64,000 nt of DNA from Mucilaginibacter_A sp964251965 (lineage in GTDB: Bacteria; Bacteroidota; Bacteroidia; Sphingobacteriales; Sphingobacteriaceae), in assembly GCA_964251965.1 (NCBI GenBank), contig CAXULQ010000003.1, forward strand, positions 186,001 through 250,000, in the 5' to 3' direction. The first letter of the stretch is position 1; every line of letters begins with the position of its first letter. The notes beneath the pieces are model-generated. The model had not been told where the DNA came from. It ran no database searches and saw only the letters and a program-made list of their open reading frames with translations. A program made the position numbers and the translations under genes. Shown in pieces: positions 26,470 to 34,020 of the stretch.

Positions 26470-27481
26470 GCAAGTTTACCACGACATCCAGGAATTTAAG
26501 CCGCTGCAAAATGCTGTTGTTACCATCGGCACTTTTGATGGTGTGCACCTCGGACATCGTAAAATCATTTCGCGTTTGCAGGAACTGGCCAGGCAAACCG
26601 GCGGCGAAACTGTTATTTTAACTTTTTTTCCGCACCCGCGCTTGATTTTGCACCCGGAAGACCAGAACCTGAAACTGATTACTACCATCGGGGAAAAAGC
26701 AGAATTATTGGCGGATCTTGGCATCGATCATCTCATCATCACACCTTTTTCGCGCGATTTTTCCAATCTTTCTGCCGAAGAATATATCCGCGAAATACTG
26801 GTGAAAAAAATCGGCACCAAAAAAATAGTGATTGGCTACGACCACCGTTTTGGGAAAGACCGCAGCGGCGGATTAGCTGAACTGCAACAGTTTTCCTCCG
26901 TTTACAATTACGAAATCGAAGAAATCCCCGAGCAGGATATTAATGAAGTTGCCGTAAGTTCGAGCCGTATCCGTAAATCAGTTTTGAACGGAGAAACCAG
27001 TTTAGCCAACCAATATCTGGGCTATGCTTTTTTTATCACCGGAAAAGTGATCCGCGGCGATCAAATTGGCCGTACTTTAGGTTATCCAACCGCTAATTTA
27101 TTTATTGAAGAAAGTTATAAACTGATCCCCGCCGATGGGATTTATGCTGTAACGGTTGAGGTGAAAGGTGAAAGGCCAAAGGTGAAAGGCCAAATCGAAA
27201 AAGGTTTAAGTGCAGCTAACTCCCTCTCCCCTGGAGAGGGCCGGGGTGAGGCTCTGTTCCTAAAAGGCATGGCTTACATCGGTCATCGCCCAACTATTAA
27301 TGGCATGACGCGGAATATTGAAGTCAACATTTTTGATTTTAACCAGGATATTTACAACCAAACTTTGAAAATGAGTTTCCACAGTTTCATCCGCCACGAC
27401 ATCAAATTTGCCGGACTTACCGAACTGACCGAACAATTAGGCCGCGATAAAGAAAGCGTGCTGGCCTACTTTTCTTCCTAA
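26468..27481 (+). CDS. ribF: Bifunctional riboflavin kinase / FAD synthetase
   Basis: It makes FMN and FAD from riboflavin. The N-terminal nucleotidyltransferase domain shows the GTFDGVHLGH motif (H27, H30) and the C-terminal kinase domain shows GDQIGRTLGYPTANLF. Residues about 232-263 (VKGERPKVKGQIEKG ... NSLSPGEGRGEAL) are not part of the family. They are the translation of a GGTGAAAGG simple repeat followed by the 40-bp palindromic repeat, inserted in frame within the kinase domain between the strand IYAVTV and the strand MAYIGHRPTI. The rest of the fold is intact, so the enzyme may work with an extended loop. RibF is normally essential. Confidence 0.92.
   Translation: MQVYHDIQEFKPLQNAVVTIGTFDGVHLGHRKIISRLQELARQTGGETVILTFFPHPRLILHPEDQNLKLITTIGEKAELLADLGIDHLIITPFSRDFSNLSAEEYIREILVKKIGTKKIVIGYDHRFGKDRSGGLAELQQFSSVYNYEIEEIPEQDINEVAVSSSRIRKSVLNGETSLANQYLGYAFFITGKVIRGDQIGRTLGYPTANLFIEESYKLIPADGIYAVTVEVKGERPKVKGQIEKGLSAANSLSPGEGRGEALFLKGMAYIGHRPTINGMTRNIEVNIFDFNQDIYNQTLKMSFHSFIRHDIKFAGLTELTEQLGRDKESVLAYFSS
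27214..27253 (+). repeat. 40-bp palindromic repeat, copy B, inside ribF
   Basis: AGCTAACTCCCTCTCCCCTG then GAGAGGGCCGGGGTGAGGCT. It is preceded at 27161-27191 by two GTGAAAGG units. Both are translated without a stop. Confidence 0.8.
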
Positions 27482-27513
27482 AAAACGCTTATCTTCCCGT
27501 TTAAATTTCGACT

Positions 27514-28569
27514 TTGGAAAAATTAGACCTCGATAAAAACGAAAGTGAATTTTTGGACGAAACCATCGGCCACTGGCAAAAGCAAGGTTTACTTGACGAG
27601 CAAACGGCCAAAAACCTGCGCAGCAGTTACGATGTAAAAGGTTTTGATTGGAAACGCCTGGCGCAATACTCTTTTTGGGTAGCTTTATTTTGCGGTTTAA
27701 TCGCCATTGCTTCGCTCATTATTGATGATAAAGTATTGAACTGGCTAAAGCAATTATACAACACGCCAGATATTTTGATCAGCCTTTTTTCCGGCATTTT
27801 AGCTGCATTTCTATTTATAAGAGGACGAAAACTCAAAAAAACTTCGCCCCAAAAAGTTTTTAGCAACGAAGCGGTAATTTTTCTTGGCATTTTATTTACC
27901 GCCAATTGCATTGCTTACCTCGGTAAAACTTTTGATAACGGTTCCGGCCATTATTCGCTGCTGTTTTTACTGTCGGTTTTTGTGTATGGTTTTATCGCTT
28001 ACAAACTTAATTCGCATTTGATCTGGCTTTTTGCACTCATTTCTTTGGGCAGCTGGTTTGGTACAGAAACTGGTTACCAGACCGACTGGCGGCATTATTT
28101 TCTCGGCATGAATTATCCTTTGCGCTTTGTAGTTTTTGGCGGAATTTTGGTTGCTTTTTGTTTTGTACTTCGGAAGAAAAAATGGTTGGAATATTTCCGA
28201 GAGTTCACCTACATTATTGGTATGGCTTACCTTTTTTGCTCGCTATGGCTGCTTTCTATTTTCGGCAATTTTGGCACGATAAACGATTGGCTGCACGTAA
28301 AACAAATCACTTTATTTTATTGGGCATTGATTGCCATTGCGGTTTCCGTGGCTTTTGTTTTGTATGGATTGAAAAAGAAAGACGAAGTGGCGCGTGAGTT
28401 TGGCATCACTTTTTTGCTGATCAATGTTTACACGCGTTACACCGAATACTTGTGGGAAAACATCAACAGAACTTTATTTTTTGCAATACTGGGATTATCT
28501 TTTTGGCTGATTGGCCGCAAAGCAGAAAAGATTTGGAACTTGGACAGTTTGAAGGAGAAAACAGAATGA
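27514..28569 (+). CDS. DUF2157-type multi-pass membrane protein
   Basis: A 351-aa protein starting at a TTG. A soluble N-terminal helical part (residues 1-45: LDETIGHWQKQGLLDEQTA then KNL) is followed by about ten hydrophobic helices. This N-terminal motif plus membrane layout is that of the DUF2157 group (predicted membrane proteins of unknown role). It follows ribF by 32 bases and may be the last full gene of the ftsX operon. Its stop TGA overlaps the ATG of the small lipoprotein gene. Confidence 0.75.
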   Translation: MEKLDLDKNESEFLDETIGHWQKQGLLDEQTAKNLRSSYDVKGFDWKRLAQYSFWVALFCGLIAIASLIIDDKVLNWLKQLYNTPDILISLFSGILAAFLFIRGRKLKKTSPQKVFSNEAVIFLGILFTANCIAYLGKTFDNGSGHYSLLFLLSVFVYGFIAYKLNSHLIWLFALISLGSWFGTETGYQTDWRHYFLGMNYPLRFVVFGGILVAFCFVLRKKKWLEYFREFTYIIGMAYLFCSLWLLSIFGNFGTINDWLHVKQITLFYWALIAIAVSVAFVLYGLKKKDEVAREFGITFLLINVYTRYTEYLWENINRTLFFAILGLSFWLIGRKAEKIWNLDSLKEKTE

Positions 28570-28718
28570 GAAATTTGCGGATACTGTTTTTATGCCTCCT
28601 TTTTTGTTGTTGCAACCCTCAACCTGTAGTCATTCCGGTAAAACTTCAAACGGGTTCTGTTATATCGCAAGCTATACTGGATCACCTAATCTTATCTCGA
28701 AAGATGATAATGTTTTAA
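28566..28718 (+). CDS. Small putative lipoprotein (50 aa), possibly truncated
   Basis: It starts with ATGA overlap on the DUF2157 stop. MRNLRILFLCLLFCCCNPQP looks like a lipoprotein signal with a Cys-rich lipobox, but only about 30 residues follow. In another frame the reading continues (28592-28774) with a plausible polar sequence, so an older, longer gene may have suffered a frameshift. A GT-type dispersed word (28581-28594) lies in the signal-peptide part. Function unknown. Confidence 0.4.
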   Translation: MRNLRILFLCLLFCCCNPQPVVIPVKLQTGSVISQAILDHLILSRKMIMF

Positions 28719-28818
28719 ACACAAGGTTATTTCCAATTAAGAAATCAAATCATTTCAAAAATACGTTAGTATAAGAAATTTATAGTTTGATATAAGTTTT
28801 ATTCAGGTTGATTATAAA

Positions 28819-29715
28819 ATGAAAAAAGCTTATATCATAATGGCCCACAAAGCCCCCGGCCAACTCTATCGTTTGATAAATAGGTTAAACGATGGTGCTT
28901 CAGAATTTTTTATCCATATTGATAAAACAGTAGATTTTGCTCCTTTTGAAATTATAAAAGCGTTTGGCCGGATTATCCATTTTGTTGAACGTGTAGATTC
29001 TAAATGGGGCAGTTTTGGTTCTGTACAGGCATCACTAAACGGGTTGAAAGCGGTAAAAAATTTGGGCAAAAAATTTGACCAGATTATATTATTGAGCGGA
29101 CAGGATTATCCGATAAAAAGCAACGAACGCATCAATAGTTTTTTTAGCAACTCTCCGCATACTGTTTTTATGGACTATTTTTCGTTGCCGAATTATAAAA
29201 AGTGGCCGGGCAATGATACCGGCGGACTGTACCGGGTTAATAAATACTACTTTGGCCTTAAATGGTATCAGTTGTTTTGTTCTAAATCCTTAAATTTATT
29301 ATCTGCTTACATCCCTTTTTTAAGGCGAAAGGTCTCGAACAAAATGGTGCCTTTTGCAGGTTCGCAATGGTGGAGCGTTGATATGTATGCGTTAGATTAT
29401 ATTTTGGACTACGGCAAGAAACATCCGGAATACCGCACTTTTCATCAGCATACATTTGTACCCGATGAATTGTATGTGCAAATGATTGTTGCCAATGCTA
29501 TGGATGAAAATTTGGTAAGAAGTATAGCAAACAACAACAAGCGTTTTATGATTTGGGAAAATCAAAATTCTTCCCATCCAAATATACTTTGCAAAACTGA
29601 TTTCGAAACTATTTTGCTTTCAGATGATTTATTTGCCAGGAAGTTTGATGAAAATACAGATGCAGAAATATTAGATCTGATTGACCGTAAAATTTTATTT
29701 GCCGATTATGATTAA
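28819..29715 (+). CDS. GT14 family glycosyltransferase (beta-1,6-GlcNAc-transferase-like)
   Basis: A 298-aa protein of the core-2/I-branching type (glycosyltransferase family 14). Markers are KKAYIIMAHKAPGQLYRL at the start, IDKTVDFAPF, KWGSFGSVQASLNGL, ILLSGQDYPIKSN, and AGSQWWSVDMYALDYIL followed by FVPDELYVQMI near the acceptor site. No signal peptide or membrane anchor is seen, so it works at the cytoplasmic side, probably on surface polysaccharide or lipid-linked sugars. It stands alone. Donor and acceptor cannot be told. Confidence 0.88.
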   Translation: MKKAYIIMAHKAPGQLYRLINRLNDGASEFFIHIDKTVDFAPFEIIKAFGRIIHFVERVDSKWGSFGSVQASLNGLKAVKNLGKKFDQIILLSGQDYPIKSNERINSFFSNSPHTVFMDYFSLPNYKKWPGNDTGGLYRVNKYYFGLKWYQLFCSKSLNLLSAYIPFLRRKVSNKMVPFAGSQWWSVDMYALDYILDYGKKHPEYRTFHQHTFVPDELYVQMIVANAMDENLVRSIANNNKRFMIWENQNSSHPNILCKTDFETILLSDDLFARKFDENTDAEILDLIDRKILFADYD

Positions 29716-29755
29716 AAAAAGCATAAGGCGTAACGAAATTCATGCTTCTTTTATC
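29711..29755. terminator. Inverted pair of the dispersed word at the GT14 gene end
   Basis: ATTAAAAAAAGCAT (29711-29724, overlapping the stop codon) and ATGCTTCTTTTATC (29742-29755) pair over 14 bases with one or two mismatches and a 17-base loop. Confidence 0.6.
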
Positions 29756-29772
29756 CCTATAAAATTAGTGCG

Positions 29773-29850
29773 TTAACTTAAACAGTTTTTCGGCAGGGCC
29801 AAGCCCAAAATAGTACTGGTTTCTTTCCTGATATTTTTAGGCAACTGTTT
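29773..29850 (-). pseudogene. Fossil 3' end of a malate:quinone oxidoreductase gene
   Basis: On the minus strand one frame reads NIRKETSTILGLALPK and stops at 29773. The intact mqo in this window ends KLREETSKVLGLTLRETA. Nine of thirteen residues agree over RKETSTILGLAL, and DNA similarity is visible (CTGGTTTCTT, CCCAAAA, GGCAA in the same order). Upstream of about 29865 the resemblance is lost. It is likely the tail of a lost second mqo copy. A dispersed word lies 17 bases beyond the stop, as also beyond the real mqo stop (20 bases). Confidence 0.6.
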
Positions 29851-29865
29851 AAGCCTGGTACTTTA

Positions 29866-30082
29866 TTGTTTTCCTTTCAAAAATCCAATTTTCTAAAAAA
29901 CATTTCAAAATTTTAATACTTCATTTCATATTAGGAAATTAACTATTTCAAATAGTATATTAGGCAAAGTAAATAACAGTAATGCAAGGCTTTATTTAAG
30001 TTGAAGGAGAAGTGGTTTGTGAAATAGACTTAACAGGTTTTGCGAAAAATTAGCTATTGATAACCTAAACCATAATCGTTTT
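29866..30082. other. AT-rich intergenic DNA without a visible gene
   Basis: Together with the mqo fossil and the hairpin it fills the 367-base gap between the glycosyltransferase and the barrel protein. Nothing else was found; it should hold the promoter for the three-gene cyclase operon. Confidence 0.4.
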
Positions 30083-31102
30083 ATGTATAAAATTTTACTT
30101 GGTTTGATTCTTCTTCTTGCCATAAATATTTATCCGGATAAACTTTTTGCACAGATCACCAATACGCAAATCAGGGGTTTTATTGATGGAACAACAACAT
30201 ATCAAAATGGCCAGTTGAGTTTTGGTTTTGAAGAACAGGATTTGTTTATTACCTCTCAACTAACCGACCGTATTTCTTTTCTCGGCGAAAGCGTTTTTAA
30301 ATTTTCGCCCTCTTCGCCAACCGATTTTGATGTAAGTATAGAGCGCGTTATCTTTAAATACAATTATGCCGGCAACAACAACCTTTTGTTTGGTAAACAC
30401 CACACGCCCATCAATTATTGGAATGATACTTATCACCACGGGCGCGTTTTTTATCCCACTATTTATCGTCCGCTTTTGTTTGATGCCAACATTATTCCGT
30501 TGCATACCACCGGTTTTAGTCTGCAGGGACAAAACCTGGGCGATTTAAAATTTGGCTATGATTTGATGGTTGGTAACGGTTTAGGTTCAACCGATGTGCA
30601 GGACAACGATAAAAACAAATCTATTACGGCTGCCGTGCATTTTAAACCAGTTGAAGGTTTGCGCATCGGCACTTCTTATTACCATGATGTTATTTCCAAA
30701 GGCGCAATGGTACACGGGTTTACAGAAGAAACAATGCATCAGGTAAACCAAAATTTATACACGGGTTCTGTTGCTTACTTCGGCAAAAAGTTTGAAGTGC
30801 TGGCAGAATCTACTTTGGCTTATAACCATACCGATACAACCGGAACTAAATTAACCACTGCTTCTTATATTTATGCAGGCATAAGGATTAAAGATAAAAT
30901 TGTGCCGTATGCCAAGCTGGAAAGATTGAATTACCAGCAGGGAGAAGTTTATTACCATAAAAATAATACGACTTCTTTTATCGGCGGGATCCGGTACGAG
31001 ATTAGTTACCTCGCCGTTTTAAAACTGGAGTATGAGCATGACAACCAGGAGATTGGCGGACGAATAAACAAAATTACTGCACAAATTGCCATCGGTTTTT
31101 AA
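30083..31102 (+). CDS. Outer-membrane beta-barrel (porin-like) protein
   Basis: A 339-aa protein with signal peptide (cleavage after KLFAQ, about residue 24), alternating hydrophobic strands, few Cys, and a C-terminal strand ending IAIGF with terminal Phe, as in outer-membrane barrels. Segments such as LLFGKHHTPINYWNDTYHHGR resemble porins of the phosphate-selective O/P kind or DcaP-like proteins, but the match is loose. It starts a tight three-gene run with a periplasmic binding protein and an adenylate cyclase, which suggests a role in the uptake or sensing of an anion or nutrient. Confidence 0.75.
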   Translation: MYKILLGLILLLAINIYPDKLFAQITNTQIRGFIDGTTTYQNGQLSFGFEEQDLFITSQLTDRISFLGESVFKFSPSSPTDFDVSIERVIFKYNYAGNNNLLFGKHHTPINYWNDTYHHGRVFYPTIYRPLLFDANIIPLHTTGFSLQGQNLGDLKFGYDLMVGNGLGSTDVQDNDKNKSITAAVHFKPVEGLRIGTSYYHDVISKGAMVHGFTEETMHQVNQNLYTGSVAYFGKKFEVLAESTLAYNHTDTTGTKLTTASYIYAGIRIKDKIVPYAKLERLNYQQGEVYYHKNNTTSFIGGIRYEISYLAVLKLEYEHDNQEIGGRINKITAQIAIGF

Positions 31103-31111
31103 TAAGAAATA

Positions 31112-31585
31112 GTGGGTAAAAAAAGCATTTTCTCTGTGAAAACATTCATTATAAAAATAACCTTTACTGTTGTATTCATCTTCACCATCTGCTTGAGTGT
31201 GAAAGCACAAGATGCGCCGCTTACCGTTATTGGCAATGCCAAAGGTTCGCCGGCAGATTTAAATTTTACGCAGTTAAAATCAATATTAAAAGGCGAAAAA
31301 CTGCGCTGGAACGATGGCACCAAGGTTTCAATTGCCTTGATGAAAACCAACACGCCTATTGGCATCAGCACCTGCAAAAAAATTTACAACATGAGCGGAA
31401 ACGATTTGAACAAGCTCTTTTTAGCATTGGTTTTTCAGGGCAAAGGCGAAGCGCCAACTTTTTTTAATTCTGTTAACGAATTGGAAACTTACATCAACCA
31501 AACGCCTGGCGCAATCGGCGTGATAGAAGCAACGGCAGCAAATACAGAAAAAGTGGTCCGTATCGATGGAAAAAAATCGATTTAA
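31112..31585 (+). CDS. Small periplasmic phosphate-binding-like protein (PstS-like half domain)
   Basis: A 157-aa protein from a GTG at 31112, nine bases after the barrel gene. Residues about 1-32 hold a signal peptide ending SVKAQ. The mature part reads LTVIGNAKGSPADLNFTQLK, ILKGEKLRWNDGTKVSI, then ELETYINQTPGAIGVIEA: the pattern of short PstS-like substrate-binding proteins (l..IF.Gk...W.dG..v...., ...pgaIGY). Members of this group often sit beside signalling proteins. Its 3' end overlaps the cyclase start by 20 bases. Ligand is not known; phosphate or another oxyanion is the obvious guess. Confidence 0.75.
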   Translation: MGKKSIFSVKTFIIKITFTVVFIFTICLSVKAQDAPLTVIGNAKGSPADLNFTQLKSILKGEKLRWNDGTKVSIALMKTNTPIGISTCKKIYNMSGNDLNKLFLALVFQGKGEAPTFFNSVNELETYINQTPGAIGVIEATAANTEKVVRIDGKKSI

Positions 31586-33026
31586 GCGAAAAAAGATGCA
31601 ACTGCCGCTATCAAAACCAATGCTTAAACAACAGTTAGCCAATGTGCGCCTAACCGTAAAAACTAAAATCTGGATAACAGTTTTAACGGTGGTGCTGATG
31701 TTTGCTTTTTTTATCCTGTTTTATTTTCCGGCTTTGCAGGAAACTTATCTGCTTAAAAACTACAATAAAGAAATCCAGAATTTAGCCAACACAGTTTCTT
31801 TAGGTGTTAAAATTGCATTGACGGAACAGAACTTTGAAGGCGTACAAACAGCTTTCAACTTTGTACAAAAAGATCCGCACCTGGAATTTGTAAGTTTGAT
31901 ACAAGTTGATACTTTATGGAACTCCAACCATACCAATTTTAAAATTGAAAAAAAAGTTTTTAAAACTTACCCCGAAAACATCAAAGTAAACACCAACGCA
32001 AAAACAGACGAATTTAAAATTGTTAAAAGATCGGCCTTTACAACACCAACAATGACTGGCGAAATTATGCTGAGTTTAAACACGTTAGAAATTGCAAAAA
32101 GTAAAAAAGAAATTCGCGTAACCTCCTTAATTGTAAGCTTTATTGTTTTTGTAGTTGGGATTTTAATTGGGTTTTTATTAGCGAGAAATATTTCTGTTCC
32201 GGTTTTACAATTGCGCGATGCGGCAAACCGCGTGAGCGAAGGCGATTTAACGCAGCGTGTAAACAACAGATCGAGGGACGAAATTGGCGAACTGGGCCTT
32301 GCTTTTAATAAAATGGTTACCGATTTAGGCGTGGCCAGAAGGGAAATTGAAGAACGTACCAACGATTTAATGATCGAAAAGCGAAAATCGGACGAGCTTT
32401 TACTGAACATTTTGCCGGCAGAAACAGTAGATGAACTGAAAGCAACCGGCGTGGCGCGGGCCAAAAGTTATGATTCCGTAACGGTACTTTTTACAGATTT
32501 TAAAGATTTTACGTCCATCAGCGAAAATATGGCTCCGGATGAATTGGTAGCCGAATTGAATTATTGTTTTAGTGCTTTCGATCAGATTATTGAAAAGTAC
32601 AATATTGAAAAGATAAAAACCATCGGCGATTCTTACATGTGTGCCGCCGGATTGCCGGTTAAAAACACAACACATCCGCAGGATATTGTAAAAGCGGCCA
32701 TCGAAATGCGCGATTTTATGCTGAATTACAGAAGTAAAAAGATAAAAATGAGCGGTGTTACTTTTGAAGTGCGGATTGGCATAAACACCGGGCCGGTAGT
32801 AGCCGGGATTGTTGGCGTTAACAAGTTTGCGTATGATATTTGGGGCAACACCGTTAATATTGCTTCTCGTATGGAAAGCCACAGCGAACCGGGAAGGATC
32901 AACATTTCGGGTTCCACCTACAGCCTCATCCAAAACGATTACAACTGTACGCTGCGTGGCAAAATCAGTACAAAAGGTTTAGGCAATGTGGAAATGTATT
33001 TTTTAGATAGTGTAAAAGAAGCATAG
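31566..33026 (+). CDS. Membrane-bound class III adenylate cyclase with sensor and HAMP domains
   Basis: A 486-aa inner-membrane signal protein. TM1 is at about residues 36-58, a periplasmic sensor domain of about 130 residues follows, TM2 is at about 185-210, then a HAMP domain (RNISVPVLQLRDAANRVSEG) and a short coiled coil. The cyclase domain begins near 290. Metal ligands are D311 (FTDFKDFT) and D355 (KTIGDSYM). Adenine-selecting residues K351 and D424 (YDIWGN) and transition-state residues N431 and R435 are present, so ATP should be the substrate and the enzyme active as a homodimer. It is translationally coupled to the binding protein, which may be the ligand sensor. The last codons (VKEA, stop) are a dispersed word. 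Confidence 0.9.
   Translation: MEKNRFKRKKMQLPLSKPMLKQQLANVRLTVKTKIWITVLTVVLMFAFFILFYFPALQETYLLKNYNKEIQNLANTVSLGVKIALTEQNFEGVQTAFNFVQKDPHLEFVSLIQVDTLWNSNHTNFKIEKKVFKTYPENIKVNTNAKTDEFKIVKRSAFTTPTMTGEIMLSLNTLEIAKSKKEIRVTSLIVSFIVFVVGILIGFLLARNISVPVLQLRDAANRVSEGDLTQRVNNRSRDEIGELGLAFNKMVTDLGVARREIEERTNDLMIEKRKSDELLLNILPAETVDELKATGVARAKSYDSVTVLFTDFKDFTSISENMAPDELVAELNYCFSAFDQIIEKYNIEKIKTIGDSYMCAAGLPVKNTTHPQDIVKAAIEMRDFMLNYRSKKIKMSGVTFEVRIGINTGPVVAGIVGVNKFAYDIWGNTVNIASRMESHSEPGRINISGSTYSLIQNDYNCTLRGKISTKGLGNVEMYFLDSVKEA
33011..33024 (-). repeat. Dispersed word at the cyclase stop codon
   Basis: TGTAAAAGAAGCAT encodes the last residues VKEA directly before the TAG stop. Confidence 0.75.
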
Positions 33027-33044
33027 CCATAAAAATTTAAAAAC

Positions 33045-33845
33045 TTACTTTCCTTTGGAAGAAGAAGGAAATTCAGGAATAGCCATACTTCCAAAAAGTT
33101 TTTCGCCGATCACCGGATTCCCTTCCGCATCAACCCCAAGAGATTTCTGCCAGATTTTAAATATTTCTGTGGCCAGTAACATCCCAAAAGTTGGTGCTGC
33201 AAAATAAACCCATAATTCTTTCCATTTTCCAGCCACCAAAGCACTTGCAAAAGAACGCGCCGGGTTCATACTCATCCCGGAGTAGGGCAATTCGAAAACC
33301 AGGAACAAAGCAATCAGTAAACCGGCGATTGCAGCGTTGTATTTTTCCAGTTTTTTGGAAATCAAAACAAATAATGTGGTAATTACAAAAACAAAAGTGA
33401 TGATAAATTCAGCAATAAAAGCAGAACGCAGACTGTGCCCTGGTTTTGGTTTGGTGATGCTGAAATCGATCAGCGGATGTTCAAATAGCTTGCCCATTGT
33501 AAGTTTGAGCAATAAAACAGCGGCGATCGCACCCAAAAACTGTGCAGCCAGATAAGCGCATACATTTGCAAAAGTGATTTTTTTGAGTCGAAAAAAAGTC
33601 CAGGTTAGCATGGGATTGGCGTGCGCACCAGACAGTTTGCCAATAGTGGTAGCAATGGAAAAAATGTAAACGCCCATTACCACAGCCAAAATAACACTGC
33701 GCAAAACCGGATGTACGGCAAGCTGCGTTTGCGTAACTGGAGAATCGGGATGTTCTAAAAAAATAGTGGTAAAAGCAGCACTCAGCATAAAACCCGCAAT
33801 TGCAAGAGCTTCCATCACGTAAAAAAGCCAATAGTTCTTACTCAT
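33045..33845 (-). CDS. MIP family channel (aquaporin-like), first NPA motif NPM
   Basis: A 266-aa inner-membrane protein with six helices and two half-helices of the major intrinsic protein family. The first pore motif is SGAHANPMLTW (NPM instead of NPA); the second is the normal MNPARSFASAL with the selectivity-filter Arg. The N-terminal helix ends FLEHPDSPV with a periplasmic loop; the C-terminal 35 residues are polar. It should pass water or small neutral solutes, but the altered first motif makes selectivity uncertain. It is convergent with the cyclase gene and not in an operon with a kinase, unlike GlpF. Confidence 0.87.
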   Translation of the reverse strand: MSKNYWLFYVMEALAIAGFMLSAAFTTIFLEHPDSPVTQTQLAVHPVLRSVILAVVMGVYIFSIATTIGKLSGAHANPMLTWTFFRLKKITFANVCAYLAAQFLGAIAAVLLLKLTMGKLFEHPLIDFSITKPKPGHSLRSAFIAEFIITFVFVITTLFVLISKKLEKYNAAIAGLLIALFLVFELPYSGMSMNPARSFASALVAGKWKELWVYFAAPTFGMLLATEIFKIWQKSLGVDAEGNPVIGEKLFGSMAIPEFPSSSKGK

Positions 33846-33952
33846 TTTGATTGATTTGGTTTCAACCAGAAAGATTGTACTGCTTAAAGAAGTATCGGGT
33901 TTAATATTAGTTTTGCTTTTGCAGAAATTTCTGCAGAACGGAAATGTAACGG

Positions 33953-34000
33953 TGTAAAAAAAGCATGAGAAATATTTTAATCCGTCATGCTTCTTTTATC
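33953..34000. terminator. Inverted pair of the dispersed word after mqo
   Basis: TGTAAAAAAAGCATGA (33953-33968) and TCATGCTTCTTTTATC (33985-34000) pair over about 14 bases with one mismatch. The structure begins 20 bases beyond the mqo stop codon. Confidence 0.65.
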
Positions 34001-34020
34001 GGCTTAAAACCTTTATGTAT

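Noticed and set aside
32400..32933. 177-aa minus-strand frame opposite the adenylate cyclase
   Set aside because: It mirrors the conserved cyclase domain; no start signal or family match.
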